Positions 16,219-24,466 of a stretch of DNA of 33,680 bases are shown here, in pieces. Source of the stretch: Acidimicrobiales bacterium (GTDB lineage: Bacteria > Actinomycetota > Acidimicrobiia > Acidimicrobiales > SZUA-35); contig JAHDCC010000011.1 in assembly GCA_020630065.1 (NCBI GenBank), positions 1 to 33,680 on the forward strand. Reading direction: 5' to 3'. The position numbers and the translations under genes are program-made. Position 1 is the first letter of the stretch, and each line of letters starts with the position of its first letter. Below the pieces are notes generated by a model. The model was not told the origin of the DNA. It saw nothing but the letters and a program-made list of their open reading frames with translations, and ran no database searches.

Positions 16219-16569
16219 ACCGATCTTCTCACTAACTATTATTTTCTTGCATACGCCTTCGATCACACAACCAAAGAACGAGTCAACAAAATATCGACCA
16301 ACGGCCTTGACATATCCGACTTTAAAACCGGCAAAGAATATGTTCTCACCGTTGGCCTAGATAGCCGTCTCGAAAATAACTATGGCATTGGCTGGACCGG
16401 CGCGATCCAAAGCATCGACCAAGATGGAACCCTAGTTGCGCTATCTGACGAAGATGGATACGAAGCTCTCGGCATCGACACGATCGAGGACCTTCAAACC
16501 ATCGGTACCGAAGAAAAACCAGAACCAGGTAGTCAACCAAACCTGACCGACCCGCAGTCGACACGATAA
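16219..16569 (+). pseudogene. Start-less coding remnant
   Basis: Reading the frame that ends with TAA at 16567-16569 gives 116 codons with protein-like content, for example TGKEYVLTVGLDSRLENN, YGIGWTGAIQSIDQDGTLVA and LGIDTIEDLQTIGTEEKPEP. There is no ATG, GTG or TTG anywhere in this frame after the TAA at 16216-16218, so it cannot be translated as it stands. It looks like the C-terminal part of a gene whose 5' end has been lost. I do not recognise the family; it is rich in Asp and Gly and ends in a polar tail. Confidence 0.5.
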
Positions 16570-16586
16570 CTACTTCGAACTTTTGT

Positions 16587-16625
16587 ACGCACCCTCAAGC
16601 CGTGATTCACTAGCCAGGGGTGCGT
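16587..16625 (-). terminator. Stem-loop after the RelE-like toxin gene
   Basis: ACGCACCC (16587-16594) and GGGTGCGT (16618-16625) form an 8-bp perfect inverted repeat just past the toxin stop codon. No clear T tract is seen on either strand. Confidence 0.35.
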
Positions 16626-16630
16626 CCAGT

Positions 16631-16906
16631 CTATGGGTGTGGTCCGTAGCCGATGATAACGATTGTGTCCTGTCTAGTTTGACTCCATCGCCACCACAAC
16701 CGCCACGCACCCGGCGTCTGGTTCTCAACGTAAGACTGCCACACATCAAGATTGTGATCATATTTCTTGGTTCGCAAACTTGGATGCCGGGGATCCATTT
16801 CCAACAGCTCGATCGTTTTACGTATTTTTGGTTTCTTCTCAGGATGCTTCTTGATTAACTTCGTCGCTTTAGATATGAAGCTCTTTTCTATGACCACAGT
16901 AGGCAT
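16631..16906 (-). CDS. RelE/YafQ-like toxin
   Basis: 91 residues that follow the RelE/ParE superfamily layout. There is an N-terminal basic helix pair (EKSFISKATKLIKKHPEKKP), a helix ending DPRHPSLRTKKYDHN, a WQSYVENQTPGAWRLWWRW strand region, and the C-terminal TIVIIGYGPHP where related toxins end in I-LL-IG-H. Such toxins cleave mRNA in the ribosomal A site. Start ATG at 16906 with a weak GTGGA site. It faces away from a small AbrB-like gene on the plus strand across a 72-bp gap. This divergent layout is unusual, since most type II pairs are co-directional, but an operator in the gap could serve both genes. Confidence 0.7.
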   Translation of the reverse strand: MPTVVIEKSFISKATKLIKKHPEKKPKIRKTIELLEMDPRHPSLRTKKYDHNLDVWQSYVENQTPGAWRLWWRWSQTRQDTIVIIGYGPHP

Positions 16907-16942
16907 ACTTCCACCCTAACCAGTGGAGGGGTACATCCCACA

Positions 16943-16981
16943 TTGTGTCATATGTTCAATAGGGGTATAATTGAACATATG
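16943..16981 (+). promoter_or_regulatory. Antitoxin promoter with overlapping 12-bp inverted-repeat operator
   Basis: A -35 element TTGTGT (16943-16948), a 17-bp spacer and a perfect -10 TATAAT (16966-16971) place transcription start at or next to the ATG at 16979, so the mRNA is probably leaderless. A perfect 12-bp inverted repeat CATATGTTCAAT/ATTGAACATATG (16949-16960 and 16970-16981, 9-bp spacer) covers the spacer, -10 box and start codon. Binding there would block transcription, as expected for antitoxin autorepression. Confidence 0.75.
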
Positions 16982-17245
16982 GAACAAACATCGATGATCC
17001 GACCCGACTCGAGAGGCCGACTAGCCCTAGGCTCTCTCGTAGACAAAGATCGCTCATACAACGCATCCGTTGGCGAACACGGCGTCGTCACACTGGTACC
17101 GATAGCTGCAATACTCACAGACGAACAACTCCAAGACCTGCAAGCCGACCCACAAGGGTTCGCCGAAATGCTCGCACGAGCCGAAAACGTCGCCGAAGGC
17201 GAAACGTCAACTATCTCCGCAACCGAGTTCCTAGACAACATCTAA
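16979..17245 (+). CDS. Putative AbrB-like antitoxin
   Basis: 88 residues. The N-terminal half, IRPDSRGRLALGSLVDKDRS followed by YNASVGEHGVVTLVP, reads like the swapped-hairpin beta structure of AbrB/SpoVT-type DNA-binding proteins (strand, Gly-Arg turn, Leu, then a second strand). The C-terminal half (ILTDEQLQDLQADPQGFAEM followed by LARA) is helical and acidic, suitable for wrapping a basic RelE toxin. I chose ATG at 16979; an upstream TTG at 16943 in the same frame would place the promoter inside the gene. Pairing with the divergent RelE-like gene is inferred from position, size and the shared control region. Confidence 0.6.
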   Translation: MEQTSMIRPDSRGRLALGSLVDKDRSYNASVGEHGVVTLVPIAAILTDEQLQDLQADPQGFAEMLARAENVAEGETSTISATEFLDNI

Positions 17246-17375
17246 GAACCACCTATTCTGGATAGATAGCGCAGAACCCGGAGGCACCGCTAAAACTACG
17301 GGCTGGCTTGGCTCGCCCCAGCCCGTAGTTTTAGCGGTGTAAAACTCGGAGGCGAGCCAACAGAACCACCCATTC
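17245..17375. repeat. 22-bp perfect hairpin with loop-complementary downstream segment, flanked by direct repeats
   Basis: The arms 17285-17306 and 17318-17339 are perfect 22-bp inverted copies (left arm begins CACCGCTAAAACTACGGG) around an 11-nt loop. Ten loop bases TTGGCTCGCC (17308-17317) are perfectly complementary to GGCGAGCCAA at 17351-17360, so the RNA could form a pseudoknot. The direct repeat AGAACCACCYATTC, one mismatch, flanks the unit at 17245-17258 and 17362-17375. It lies right after the antitoxin stop and may terminate transcription, but its size and symmetry exceed an ordinary terminator and there is no T tract. Confidence 0.8.
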
Positions 17376-17387
17376 GAACGGTTTCGT

Positions 17388-17540
17388 AAGATTATCATCG
17401 GCGCCGGTATCTAAACCTTCGGCCTCATCGTAGGTCCTGCCCTTCGAAGTCACCAACTAGTCGGCGTCCGAGACAAACGCCCACTGGACATTGGGCCGGC
17501 CGGCGTCGGCATGACCATACTGAAGTCTCGCCTGTCGTAG
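17388..17540 (+). pseudogene. Decayed N-terminus of an FAD-dependent monooxygenase
   Basis: The frame reads KIIIGAGI, a TAA stop at 17412-17414, then TFGLIVGPALRSHQLVGVRD and KRPLDIGPAGVGMTILKS, then TAG at 17538-17540. This matches the start of PHBH/UbiH-type FAD monooxygenases, where the GAGIGGL dinucleotide motif is followed by a second strand, an acidic residue and a PxxxIGxGxGI segment. Only about 50 residues remain, with a nonsense codon inside the FAD motif and nothing homologous downstream before the Lhr gene. It is a relic left by a deletion or insertion event. Confidence 0.7.
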
Positions 17541-17556
17541 CCATCACCTACACTAG

Positions 17557-20500
17557 GTGGCTGTGGTAACTGAGCCAAAAAAACCGGAGCCGCAGTCCGA
17601 ACGTCATATTCATCCTGTTCTCGAAACGTTCAGCCAAGCTTCAGCTGAGTGGTTTTCGACCACTTTTGTCGAACCGACCGAACCGCAGAAACAGGGTTGG
17701 CCGGCCATTGCTGCCGGTGATCATACACTCATTCTCGCTCCAACGGGTTCGGGCAAAACCCTCACGGCCTTCTTCTGGGGTCTCGATCAGGTGACGGGCA
17801 ACCCGCCACCGGAAGACAAAAATCACCGGACTCGGATCCTCTACATTTCACCGTTGCGAGCCCTCGCAGTAGACGTCGAAAAAAACTTACAAGCACCGCT
17901 TCAAGGAGTCCGACTTGCCGCCGAGCGGCTTGGCACAACGTTCTACGAACCCGACGTGGCGATCCGCAGCGGGGACACACCCGCCGCCGAACGTCGACGA
18001 CTGGCCTCGCATCCACCCGACCTGCTAATCACCACACCAGAGTCGCTCTACTTGATGTTGACGTCAAAGGTCCGCGAAACCTTGGCCGGTGTCGAAACGA
18101 TCATTATCGACGAAATACACGCCCTCGCCGCCACCAAACGAGGAGCGCACCTATCGACGAGTCTTGAACGACTGGAACGTATATGTGACCGACCTCCGCA
18201 ACGAATCGGACTGTCGGCAACCCAACGCCCGCTAGAAGAAATCGCCCGTTTCCTTGGAGGCTTCGAAGATTCCAAAGCACGGCCGGTCACAGTCATCGAC
18301 GCCGGTATTTCAAAAGAATTAGAAGTCGAAGTTGTTGTCCCCATCGAAGACATGGGCAAACTCGGTGACACCATTGCCCCAGACGTCAACGCCGACCCGG
18401 CCAACCCAGGTCCCAGCCGTCACAGCATCTGGCCATCGATTCACCCACGTCTTTTAGAACTCATCCAAGAGAACAACTCGACAATCGTTTTTGTGAACGC
18501 CCGAAGGCTCGCCGAACGCTTAGCTGTGCGGCTTAACGAGTTAGCGGTCGACGGGCAAAACCGTTCGGCTGAAGCCGAAGGTAAACCACCAGACAATGCT
18601 GGGCAAGAACTCGTGATGGCCCACCACGGTTCGCTCAGCAGAGTGCAGCGTCTCGCCATCGAAGACCGGCTAAAACGTGGAGACCTGAAAGGTCTAGTCG
18701 CAACCTCTTCGCTTGAACTCGGCATCGATATGGGTGCCGTTGATTTGGTAGTCCAAGTGGCGTCTCCCGGAGCGGTAAGCCGTGGATTGCAGCGTGTTGG
18801 TCGGGCCGGTCACCAAGTCGGAGCGCCCAGCCGCGGGAAGTTCTTTCCGAAACATCGCGCTGACTTGCTGGAGATGGCAGTCGTGGTTGAACGAATGGAA
18901 GCTGGTTCAATCGAACAAACCTTCTACCCACGAAACCCTCTCGACGTTCTAGCACAGCAGATAGTGGCCGCCTGCGCCCTAGATGAATGGTCGGTCGATG
19001 ACCTTCGAGAGTGCATGCGAGGCTCAGCGAACTTTAGCGACCTTTCCGACGATGCTTTCTACAACACCCTCGACCTGCTTTCGGGTCGATATCCATCAGA
19101 TGAATTCGCTGAGCTTCGACCTCGCCTGATATGGGACCGGGTAGGTGCAACGGTCAAAGGCCGTCCAGGAGCACAACGTCTAGCGGTTACCAGCGGCGGT
19201 ACTATCCCAGACCGTGGGCTTTACGGCGTGTTCCTTCCCGACGGCACACGCGTCGGTGAACTCGACGAAGAAATGGTGTACGAATCGAGAGTAGGTGAAA
19301 CGTTCCTGCTCGGTGCCAGTACCTGGCGGATCGAAGATATCACTCACGAACGAGTTGTTGTTATTCCAGCCCCCGGTCAGCCCGGAAAGATGCCGTTCTG
19401 GCATGGTGACGGACCAGGTCGACCGCTTGAACTAGGTCGAGCTATCGGCGCGTTTGTACGTAAGATCGGTTCGAAAAAACCGGACCAAGCGCTCGAAATT
19501 TTGACTAGCCAACACCGGCTAGATCCGTTGGCGGCCTCAAACCTACTTTCGTTTATCGACGAACAAAAAGAAGCGACCGGTGGGCATCTTCCAACCGACA
19601 AAACAATCGTTGTCGAACGGTTCAGAGACGAAATAGGCGACTGGAGGGTTTGTGTACTATCACCGTTCGGCTCACAAGTCCACGCCCCATGGGGGATGGC
19701 GCTTCAGCATCGCCTGACCGAACAATGGGGCCTCGATGTCGAACTTATGTGGAGCGACGATGGCATCGTCATCCGACTACCTGAATCGATTGATCAACTC
19801 CCGCTCGACGAACTTATTATCGACCCCGACGACCTCGACGACTTCCTCCTAGCGCAACTGCCTAACTCGGCGCTGTTCGCCGCACGGTTTCGCGAGTGTG
19901 CGGCACGTGCGCTACTGCTGCCGCGTCGACGCCCGGACAAACGAACACCGCTTTGGCAGCAACGGCAAAAAGCGGCCGACTTGCTCGAAGTAGCGAGTAA
20001 ATATCCGAGTTTCCCGATTCTGTTAGAAACCAGCCGAGAATGCCTCAACGACGTGTTCGATGTGCCAGCATTGCGGGGACTCTTATCTGACCTGCGAAGC
20101 CGCAAAGTTAAACTCGTCCCCGTCGATTCCGAAACGTCGTCGCCGTTCGCCCAATCTTTATTGTTTGGTTGGATCGCTCAATACATGTACGAAGGTGACG
20201 CCCCGTTAGCGGAACGCCGCGCCGCTGCTCTTTCACTCGACCGGGAACTCTTGCGCGACATTTTGGGGTCCGAGGAGCTACGGGAGCTGCTCGACGAAGA
20301 CGTGTTGGAAGCGCTCGAAGCTGAACTGCAACGCACCGCCGACAAGTGGAAAGCTCGTCACGTCGACCACGTCGAAGACCTTCTCCGATGGCTCGGTCCG
20401 CTAACTCAAGAAGAGATCGTTCGACGAACCGTTGACGACCTCGATGTCGACACTGCGATCGAACAACTGCAAACCGAACGCAGAATTATCGCTGTAGCCG

Positions 20501-22137
20501 TTACCGGCCAGCGACGATTCGCATCCGCTCAAGACGCATCAAAGCTCAGAGACGCCCTTGGTGTACACCTTCCGCCGGGTTTGCCAGCCGCCTTCACCGA
20601 GTCGGTCAACGACCCGGTTTCAGAGCTAGTTTCGCGGTTCGCTCGCACCCATGGCCCATTTACGACCCGAGACGCTGCCGATGCGTTTGGTCTGCCCGAA
20701 GAGCGGGTGACAACAACGCTTGAAGATTTAGCTCGACAGGGCAGGCTACTCCAAGGCGAGTTTCGTCCCGGAGGTTCGGGTCGGGAATGGTGCCACGACG
20801 ACGTGCTGCGCACGTTGCGGCGACGCTCATTGGCTGCGTTGCGTAAAGAGATCGAACCGGTCGATCAAGTTGTTCTCGCCCGGTTTCTTCCCGCCTGGCA
20901 ACATGTCGGATCCCGGCGTTATGGGGTTGACGGTTTGGCCGAAATCCTCACCACAATGCAGGGTGCTGCTCTGCCCGCATCGATTCTTGAGTCAGACATT
21001 CTGTCCGATCGGCTCAATGGTTATCAGCCCTCAGACCTCGACACATTGCTGACCGCCGGGGAGCTCGTTTGGGTCGGGTCTTCACCACTTGGCAGCAACG
21101 ATGGTCGACTCCGGCTATTGTGGCGAGATCAGGTAGCGGCGTTAGCTCCCGAACCGGGTGATGTTCCCGACGGCAAAATCCATCAAGTGCTCGTAGATCA
21201 CCTCACCACGAGCGGGGCTACTTTCTGGTCGGGCTTAGTTGCCGCTTGTCAACAGGCCGGATGCACCTATACTGATGAGTCTGTGCTGGCAGCGTTATGG
21301 GACCTCGTTTGGAGTGGTCATGTCACCAACGATTCGTTCACCCCAGTCCGGGAACTGATTCGTCGAGGCTCGCCAAAGAAAGGGTCGAAACGACGTCGGG
21401 GAGGTCGCGCCCGCCGACCTAACATGCGGTCATTGTCTCGTACCGGACCGGCCGCCGGAACCGGACGCTGGTCGCTGACATCGGCCCTACGGGAACCAGC
21501 GGTAACCTCCACCGAAGCGTCGGCGAACAAGGCGGCCCAACTCCTTGAACGCTACGGTGTCGTCACCAGAGAAATGGCGCTAGCCGAAGGTGCCGTTGGT
21601 GGATTCGCTGGCGTGTACCCAGTGCTCAAAGAGATGGAAGAACGGGGTCAGGTTCGTCGCGGCTACTTCGTCGAAGGTTTAGGGGCAGCCCAGTTCGCGT
21701 TGGCCGGAGCGGTCGACCGGTTGCGTGACTACCGCGACAGTGGCGAAGGGTTTGTCGAACCCGATGATGAACCTTCGCTCGATAGTCGATGGCTGACGCT
21801 TTCTGCCGGTGACCCAGCCCAGCCATACGGGGCCGCACTTCCTTGGCCTGAAACAAATGGGCGTCCGTCTCGTTCGACCGGAGCGTACGTGATTTCTAGC
21901 GACGGTCACCCGGTTGCCTTCGTTGAACGAGGAGGGCGTAGTTTGGTGGTTTTCGAACCGGGAACCTCCGACTTTGGATGGGTTAGTTCCTTGACTGCTT
22001 TGGTCTCGTCAGGTCGTATCAGAGGTTTGGAGATCCGAACCGTCAACTCTGCCCCTACCGGCGAGAGCCCAGAAATCCGTGACGCTCTTATCGCTGGCGG
22101 GTTTAAGACCGGTTACCGAGGGCCTACGTTTCGTTAG
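17557..22137 (+). CDS. lhr: Lhr-type ATP-dependent DNA helicase
   Basis: A 1526-residue SF2 helicase, the usual size of the long actinobacterial Lhr (core plus C-terminal extension). Motifs: Q-like TEPQKQGWPAI, Walker A APTGSGKT (61-68), Ia ISPLRALAVD, II IIDEIHALA (about 185), III GLSATQRP, and VI QRVGRAGHQ (about 411). The winged-helix and Lhr-specific beta-barrel regions follow (PFWHGDGPGRPLELGRAIG). Lhr is a 3'-5' single-strand translocase that unwinds RNA:DNA hybrids and is induced by DNA damage in mycobacteria. Starts GTG 17557 or 17563 are both possible. No ribosome site is clear, and TACACT at 17549-17554 could give a leaderless transcript beginning near 17563. It stands alone, with no adjacent glycosylase. 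Confidence 0.95.
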   Translation: MAVVTEPKKPEPQSERHIHPVLETFSQASAEWFSTTFVEPTEPQKQGWPAIAAGDHTLILAPTGSGKTLTAFFWGLDQVTGNPPPEDKNHRTRILYISPLRALAVDVEKNLQAPLQGVRLAAERLGTTFYEPDVAIRSGDTPAAERRRLASHPPDLLITTPESLYLMLTSKVRETLAGVETIIIDEIHALAATKRGAHLSTSLERLERICDRPPQRIGLSATQRPLEEIARFLGGFEDSKARPVTVIDAGISKELEVEVVVPIEDMGKLGDTIAPDVNADPANPGPSRHSIWPSIHPRLLELIQENNSTIVFVNARRLAERLAVRLNELAVDGQNRSAEAEGKPPDNAGQELVMAHHGSLSRVQRLAIEDRLKRGDLKGLVATSSLELGIDMGAVDLVVQVASPGAVSRGLQRVGRAGHQVGAPSRGKFFPKHRADLLEMAVVVERMEAGSIEQTFYPRNPLDVLAQQIVAACALDEWSVDDLRECMRGSANFSDLSDDAFYNTLDLLSGRYPSDEFAELRPRLIWDRVGATVKGRPGAQRLAVTSGGTIPDRGLYGVFLPDGTRVGELDEEMVYESRVGETFLLGASTWRIEDITHERVVVIPAPGQPGKMPFWHGDGPGRPLELGRAIGAFVRKIGSKKPDQALEILTSQHRLDPLAASNLLSFIDEQKEATGGHLPTDKTIVVERFRDEIGDWRVCVLSPFGSQVHAPWGMALQHRLTEQWGLDVELMWSDDGIVIRLPESIDQLPLDELIIDPDDLDDFLLAQLPNSALFAARFRECAARALLLPRRRPDKRTPLWQQRQKAADLLEVASKYPSFPILLETSRECLNDVFDVPALRGLLSDLRSRKVKLVPVDSETSSPFAQSLLFGWIAQYMYEGDAPLAERRAAALSLDRELLRDILGSEELRELLDEDVLEALEAELQRTADKWKARHVDHVEDLLRWLGPLTQEEIVRRTVDDLDVDTAIEQLQTERRIIAVAVTGQRRFASAQDASKLRDALGVHLPPGLPAAFTESVNDPVSELVSRFARTHGPFTTRDAADAFGLPEERVTTTLEDLARQGRLLQGEFRPGGSGREWCHDDVLRTLRRRSLAALRKEIEPVDQVVLARFLPAWQHVGSRRYGVDGLAEILTTMQGAALPASILESDILSDRLNGYQPSDLDTLLTAGELVWVGSSPLGSNDGRLRLLWRDQVAALAPEPGDVPDGKIHQVLVDHLTTSGATFWSGLVAACQQAGCTYTDESVLAALWDLVWSGHVTNDSFTPVRELIRRGSPKKGSKRRRGGRARRPNMRSLSRTGPAAGTGRWSLTSALREPAVTSTEASANKAAQLLERYGVVTREMALAEGAVGGFAGVYPVLKEMEERGQVRRGYFVEGLGAAQFALAGAVDRLRDYRDSGEGFVEPDDEPSLDSRWLTLSAGDPAQPYGAALPWPETNGRPSRSTGAYVISSDGHPVAFVERGGRSLVVFEPGTSDFGWVSSLTALVSSGRIRGLEIRTVNSAPTGESPEIRDALIAGGFKTGYRGPTFR

Positions 22138-22160
22138 TTCAAACTCTGACAAGGGCGTCG

Positions 22161-23003
22161 TCAACGTGATCGGAAGTTGGGTTCCCTCTTTTCGATGAAG
22201 GCGTCCATCCCTTCATGGGCTTCGGCGGTATCGAACAAGGCATAGTAGGTTCGTCGTTCGGACAAAACGCCTTCCGCCAAGGTTGTGTGATCGGCCCGAT
22301 CAACGAGTTCTCGAGCAGTCATCGCCGTATGCTTACTGAAGTTAGCAATCTTTGATGCTGTCGACATCGCTACAGTCGCGATGTTTTCGGTTGGCACCAC
22401 ACGCGACACTAGGCCCGAGCTGAGCGCCTCGGAAGCGTCCATCAAACGGCCGGTGAGAATCAGGTCCATAGCTTTTGTTCGCCCGATGAGACGGGTTAGT
22501 CGTTGAGTTCCCCCCATTCCCGGGACGAGTCCGAGGCCGATTTCTGGCTGCCCAAACTTGGCGTCCTCCGACGCGAGGATTACATCACACATCATCGCCA
22601 ATTCGCAGCCGCCACCCAGGGCGTACCCCGAAACGGCCGCAACCTTTGGAGTGCGTAGCGCCGCGAACCGGTCCCAGCCTTCGAAGAAGTTTGAGTCAGA
22701 CATTGAACGGTATGTCTGTTGACGAAGCTCTTTGATGTCGGCTCCCGCAGCGAATGCCCGACGTGATCCGGTGATTAGAAAACAGCCAACAGTAGGATCA
22801 TTGTCTAACGTGCCCAGCACGTCGGTGAGTTGTCGCAGCACTTCAGCGTTGAGGGCGTTTAACGCTTCTGGCCGATTTATTTTAGCTTCGAACACTCGTC
22901 CATGTCGGTTGAACAGTACCGGTGCGTCCCGTTCAGTTAGCGAGTTGTTCGTCTGAGGTTCGTTGGCTTGAGTGTCTATTCGCGGTGTGTTTGTTGGTGG
23001 CAT
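22161..23003 (-). CDS. Enoyl-CoA hydratase (crotonase family)
   Basis: The 280-residue protein has the crotonase fold. The oxyanion-hole segments are SRRAFAAGADIKEL and SGYALGGGCELAMMCDV. The two catalytic Glu of true enoyl-CoA hydratases are both present, in GGGCELAM and FGQPEIGLGLVPGMGG, 20 residues apart as in rat ECH E144/E164. The C-terminus EGMDAFIEKREPNF is also standard. It therefore should hydrate trans-2-enoyl thioesters. The ATG at 23003 shares its A with the stop codon of the upstream flavoprotein gene (TGATG); TTG at 23015 is an alternative. It is the third gene of the adenylation/flavoprotein operon, an unusual place for a hydratase. Confidence 0.92.
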   Translation of the reverse strand: MPPTNTPRIDTQANEPQTNNSLTERDAPVLFNRHGRVFEAKINRPEALNALNAEVLRQLTDVLGTLDNDPTVGCFLITGSRRAFAAGADIKELRQQTYRSMSDSNFFEGWDRFAALRTPKVAAVSGYALGGGCELAMMCDVILASEDAKFGQPEIGLGLVPGMGGTQRLTRLIGRTKAMDLILTGRLMDASEALSSGLVSRVVPTENIATVAMSTASKIANFSKHTAMTARELVDRADHTTLAEGVLSERRTYYALFDTAEAHEGMDAFIEKREPNFRSR

Positions 23004-24466
23004 CACGAGTCCCAAATAGCGCCAAATGCTGGCACCCCAACTCGTTCCATGCCCTCAACCACCAGCCAGGTTAGCTTTTTGTTAGAGATACAGATAACCG
23101 CTTCGGCATCGAATTCTTGGACCGCACGATTAGCTAATTTCACCATGTCGGGTTTGCCATCGGCTTGCGTGTTCCAAATCGTGGCGTGAGGTTGGACAGC
23201 TAAAATCTCATCGACCAACTGGTCGCCGTATGTTTTACGAGGGTCACGAGTCGCCCAAACCAAATGTGCCGGTACTTCTTGTGAAAGTAGATGCGGTAAC
23301 GCTGGGCCGATTCCACTTCCGGTAGCCACCCACACGACCCGTTTGAAAAGTTTGTCTATGTTGCCGACTCCTGCGGTCGGAATGCCTTTGACCCACAAAT
23401 GTGAGGGTGTTTCATCGATAAAGTCGCCGGTCCAGTCTCCGGCGCGAGAGATCGTCAGCCGGTAACCCTCTTTGCCTGGGCTAGGCACGTTGGCGAACGA
23501 ATGCCATTCGGTTAGCGGGCTCCGGCTGACCGCGGTCGATGACCCAGCAAACGGCGTCACTCCGTAGTCGAAGTTGACTAACGCAACATGGTCGGAAGGT
23601 CGTGTGATCTCAACCGGCACTTTTTTCAATTCCAGCCAAGGAAGAACAACACTTGTGGTCACGAGAGCTAGCAGCCAAAACCCGAGTGACCCGATAAGCG
23701 CTGAGAGCACCGAACCGTCAGCATTGTTAGCGGCGGCAAACAAGGCAGTATGGATCCAAAACAGAAGGAGAGATGTCCAGCCGCCGAAACGGTGAACAAG
23801 TTCAAACCTATCGTGATACGCCGCCCTGAATCTCGGGAGCGAGAACCCAATCATTGCTACTAGCAGAGCGAGCAGGGCGACAGAAATCGCGACCAGCGCG
23901 CCCGAAACCCCCGGCAGATCAGCAGCGTAGTGATAGCCAATGCCACCTAAGAAAGCTGCGAACCAGATCGTGCCAGCGATCGCTCCGCCGACATGTATGC
24001 CTCCGAAATGGTAGATCTTTCCGAGTGTCCAACGCACCCTAAGTGGCCAACTTGTAGGTGCCGCGGTTGCGACTTTGAACAAAAGGTTCACGACATGTTG
24101 TTGACGAATCAATATGGCAACTGTCAGATTGACTATTGCCGTGTTGCCGATGGCGGCCAAATTGAAACCGTTGCCGGTCGACCACCAGCTACCAGCTGTC
24201 AGGCCATATGCGGCAACCGCCATATTGCTTACTACAACCAAAACAACTAAACGGTTGTAGGCCATCAATCGACGATCTTTAAACAGTCGACGTATGGTCG
24301 AAATTTGAGGCGGCAGTTCGTCGTTTTCGTACCCGTCAATTACCAGGGGTTCGGTTCGAGCGGTTGATTCTTGGTGCGTGGGAAACGGAGCTGGAGGCGT
24401 TGCGTGGTCGAGTGTTTCTTTACGGGGAGCGTTTGCAGAAGTTGGCGGTGAGAACGTTTTTGTCAT
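23003..24466 (-). CDS. Ferric-reductase-like transmembrane flavoprotein (TmpL C-terminal-like)
   Basis: 487 residues. A polar N-terminus (1-70) is followed by about six membrane helices (72-277) with His residues at 153, 158, 225 and 239 (VHRFGGWTSLLLFWIHT), which could bind haem as in ferric reductases and NADPH oxidases. The C-terminal cytosolic part contains EWHSFANVP (320-328), like the HPF(S/T) FAD motif, and the NAD(P) motif ATGSGIGPALPHLL (381-394). It could move electrons from NAD(P)H across the membrane. The order and its fusion partner elsewhere resemble the fungal TmpL protein, which joins an AMP-binding domain to such a membrane flavoprotein. Its ATG overlaps the stop of the adenylation gene as ATGA. 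Confidence 0.7.
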   Translation of the reverse strand: MTKTFSPPTSANAPRKETLDHATPPAPFPTHQESTARTEPLVIDGYENDELPPQISTIRRLFKDRRLMAYNRLVVLVVVSNMAVAAYGLTAGSWWSTGNGFNLAAIGNTAIVNLTVAILIRQQHVVNLLFKVATAAPTSWPLRVRWTLGKIYHFGGIHVGGAIAGTIWFAAFLGGIGYHYAADLPGVSGALVAISVALLALLVAMIGFSLPRFRAAYHDRFELVHRFGGWTSLLLFWIHTALFAAANNADGSVLSALIGSLGFWLLALVTTSVVLPWLELKKVPVEITRPSDHVALVNFDYGVTPFAGSSTAVSRSPLTEWHSFANVPSPGKEGYRLTISRAGDWTGDFIDETPSHLWVKGIPTAGVGNIDKLFKRVVWVATGSGIGPALPHLLSQEVPAHLVWATRDPRKTYGDQLVDEILAVQPHATIWNTQADGKPDMVKLANRAVQEFDAEAVICISNKKLTWLVVEGMERVGVPAFGAIWDS

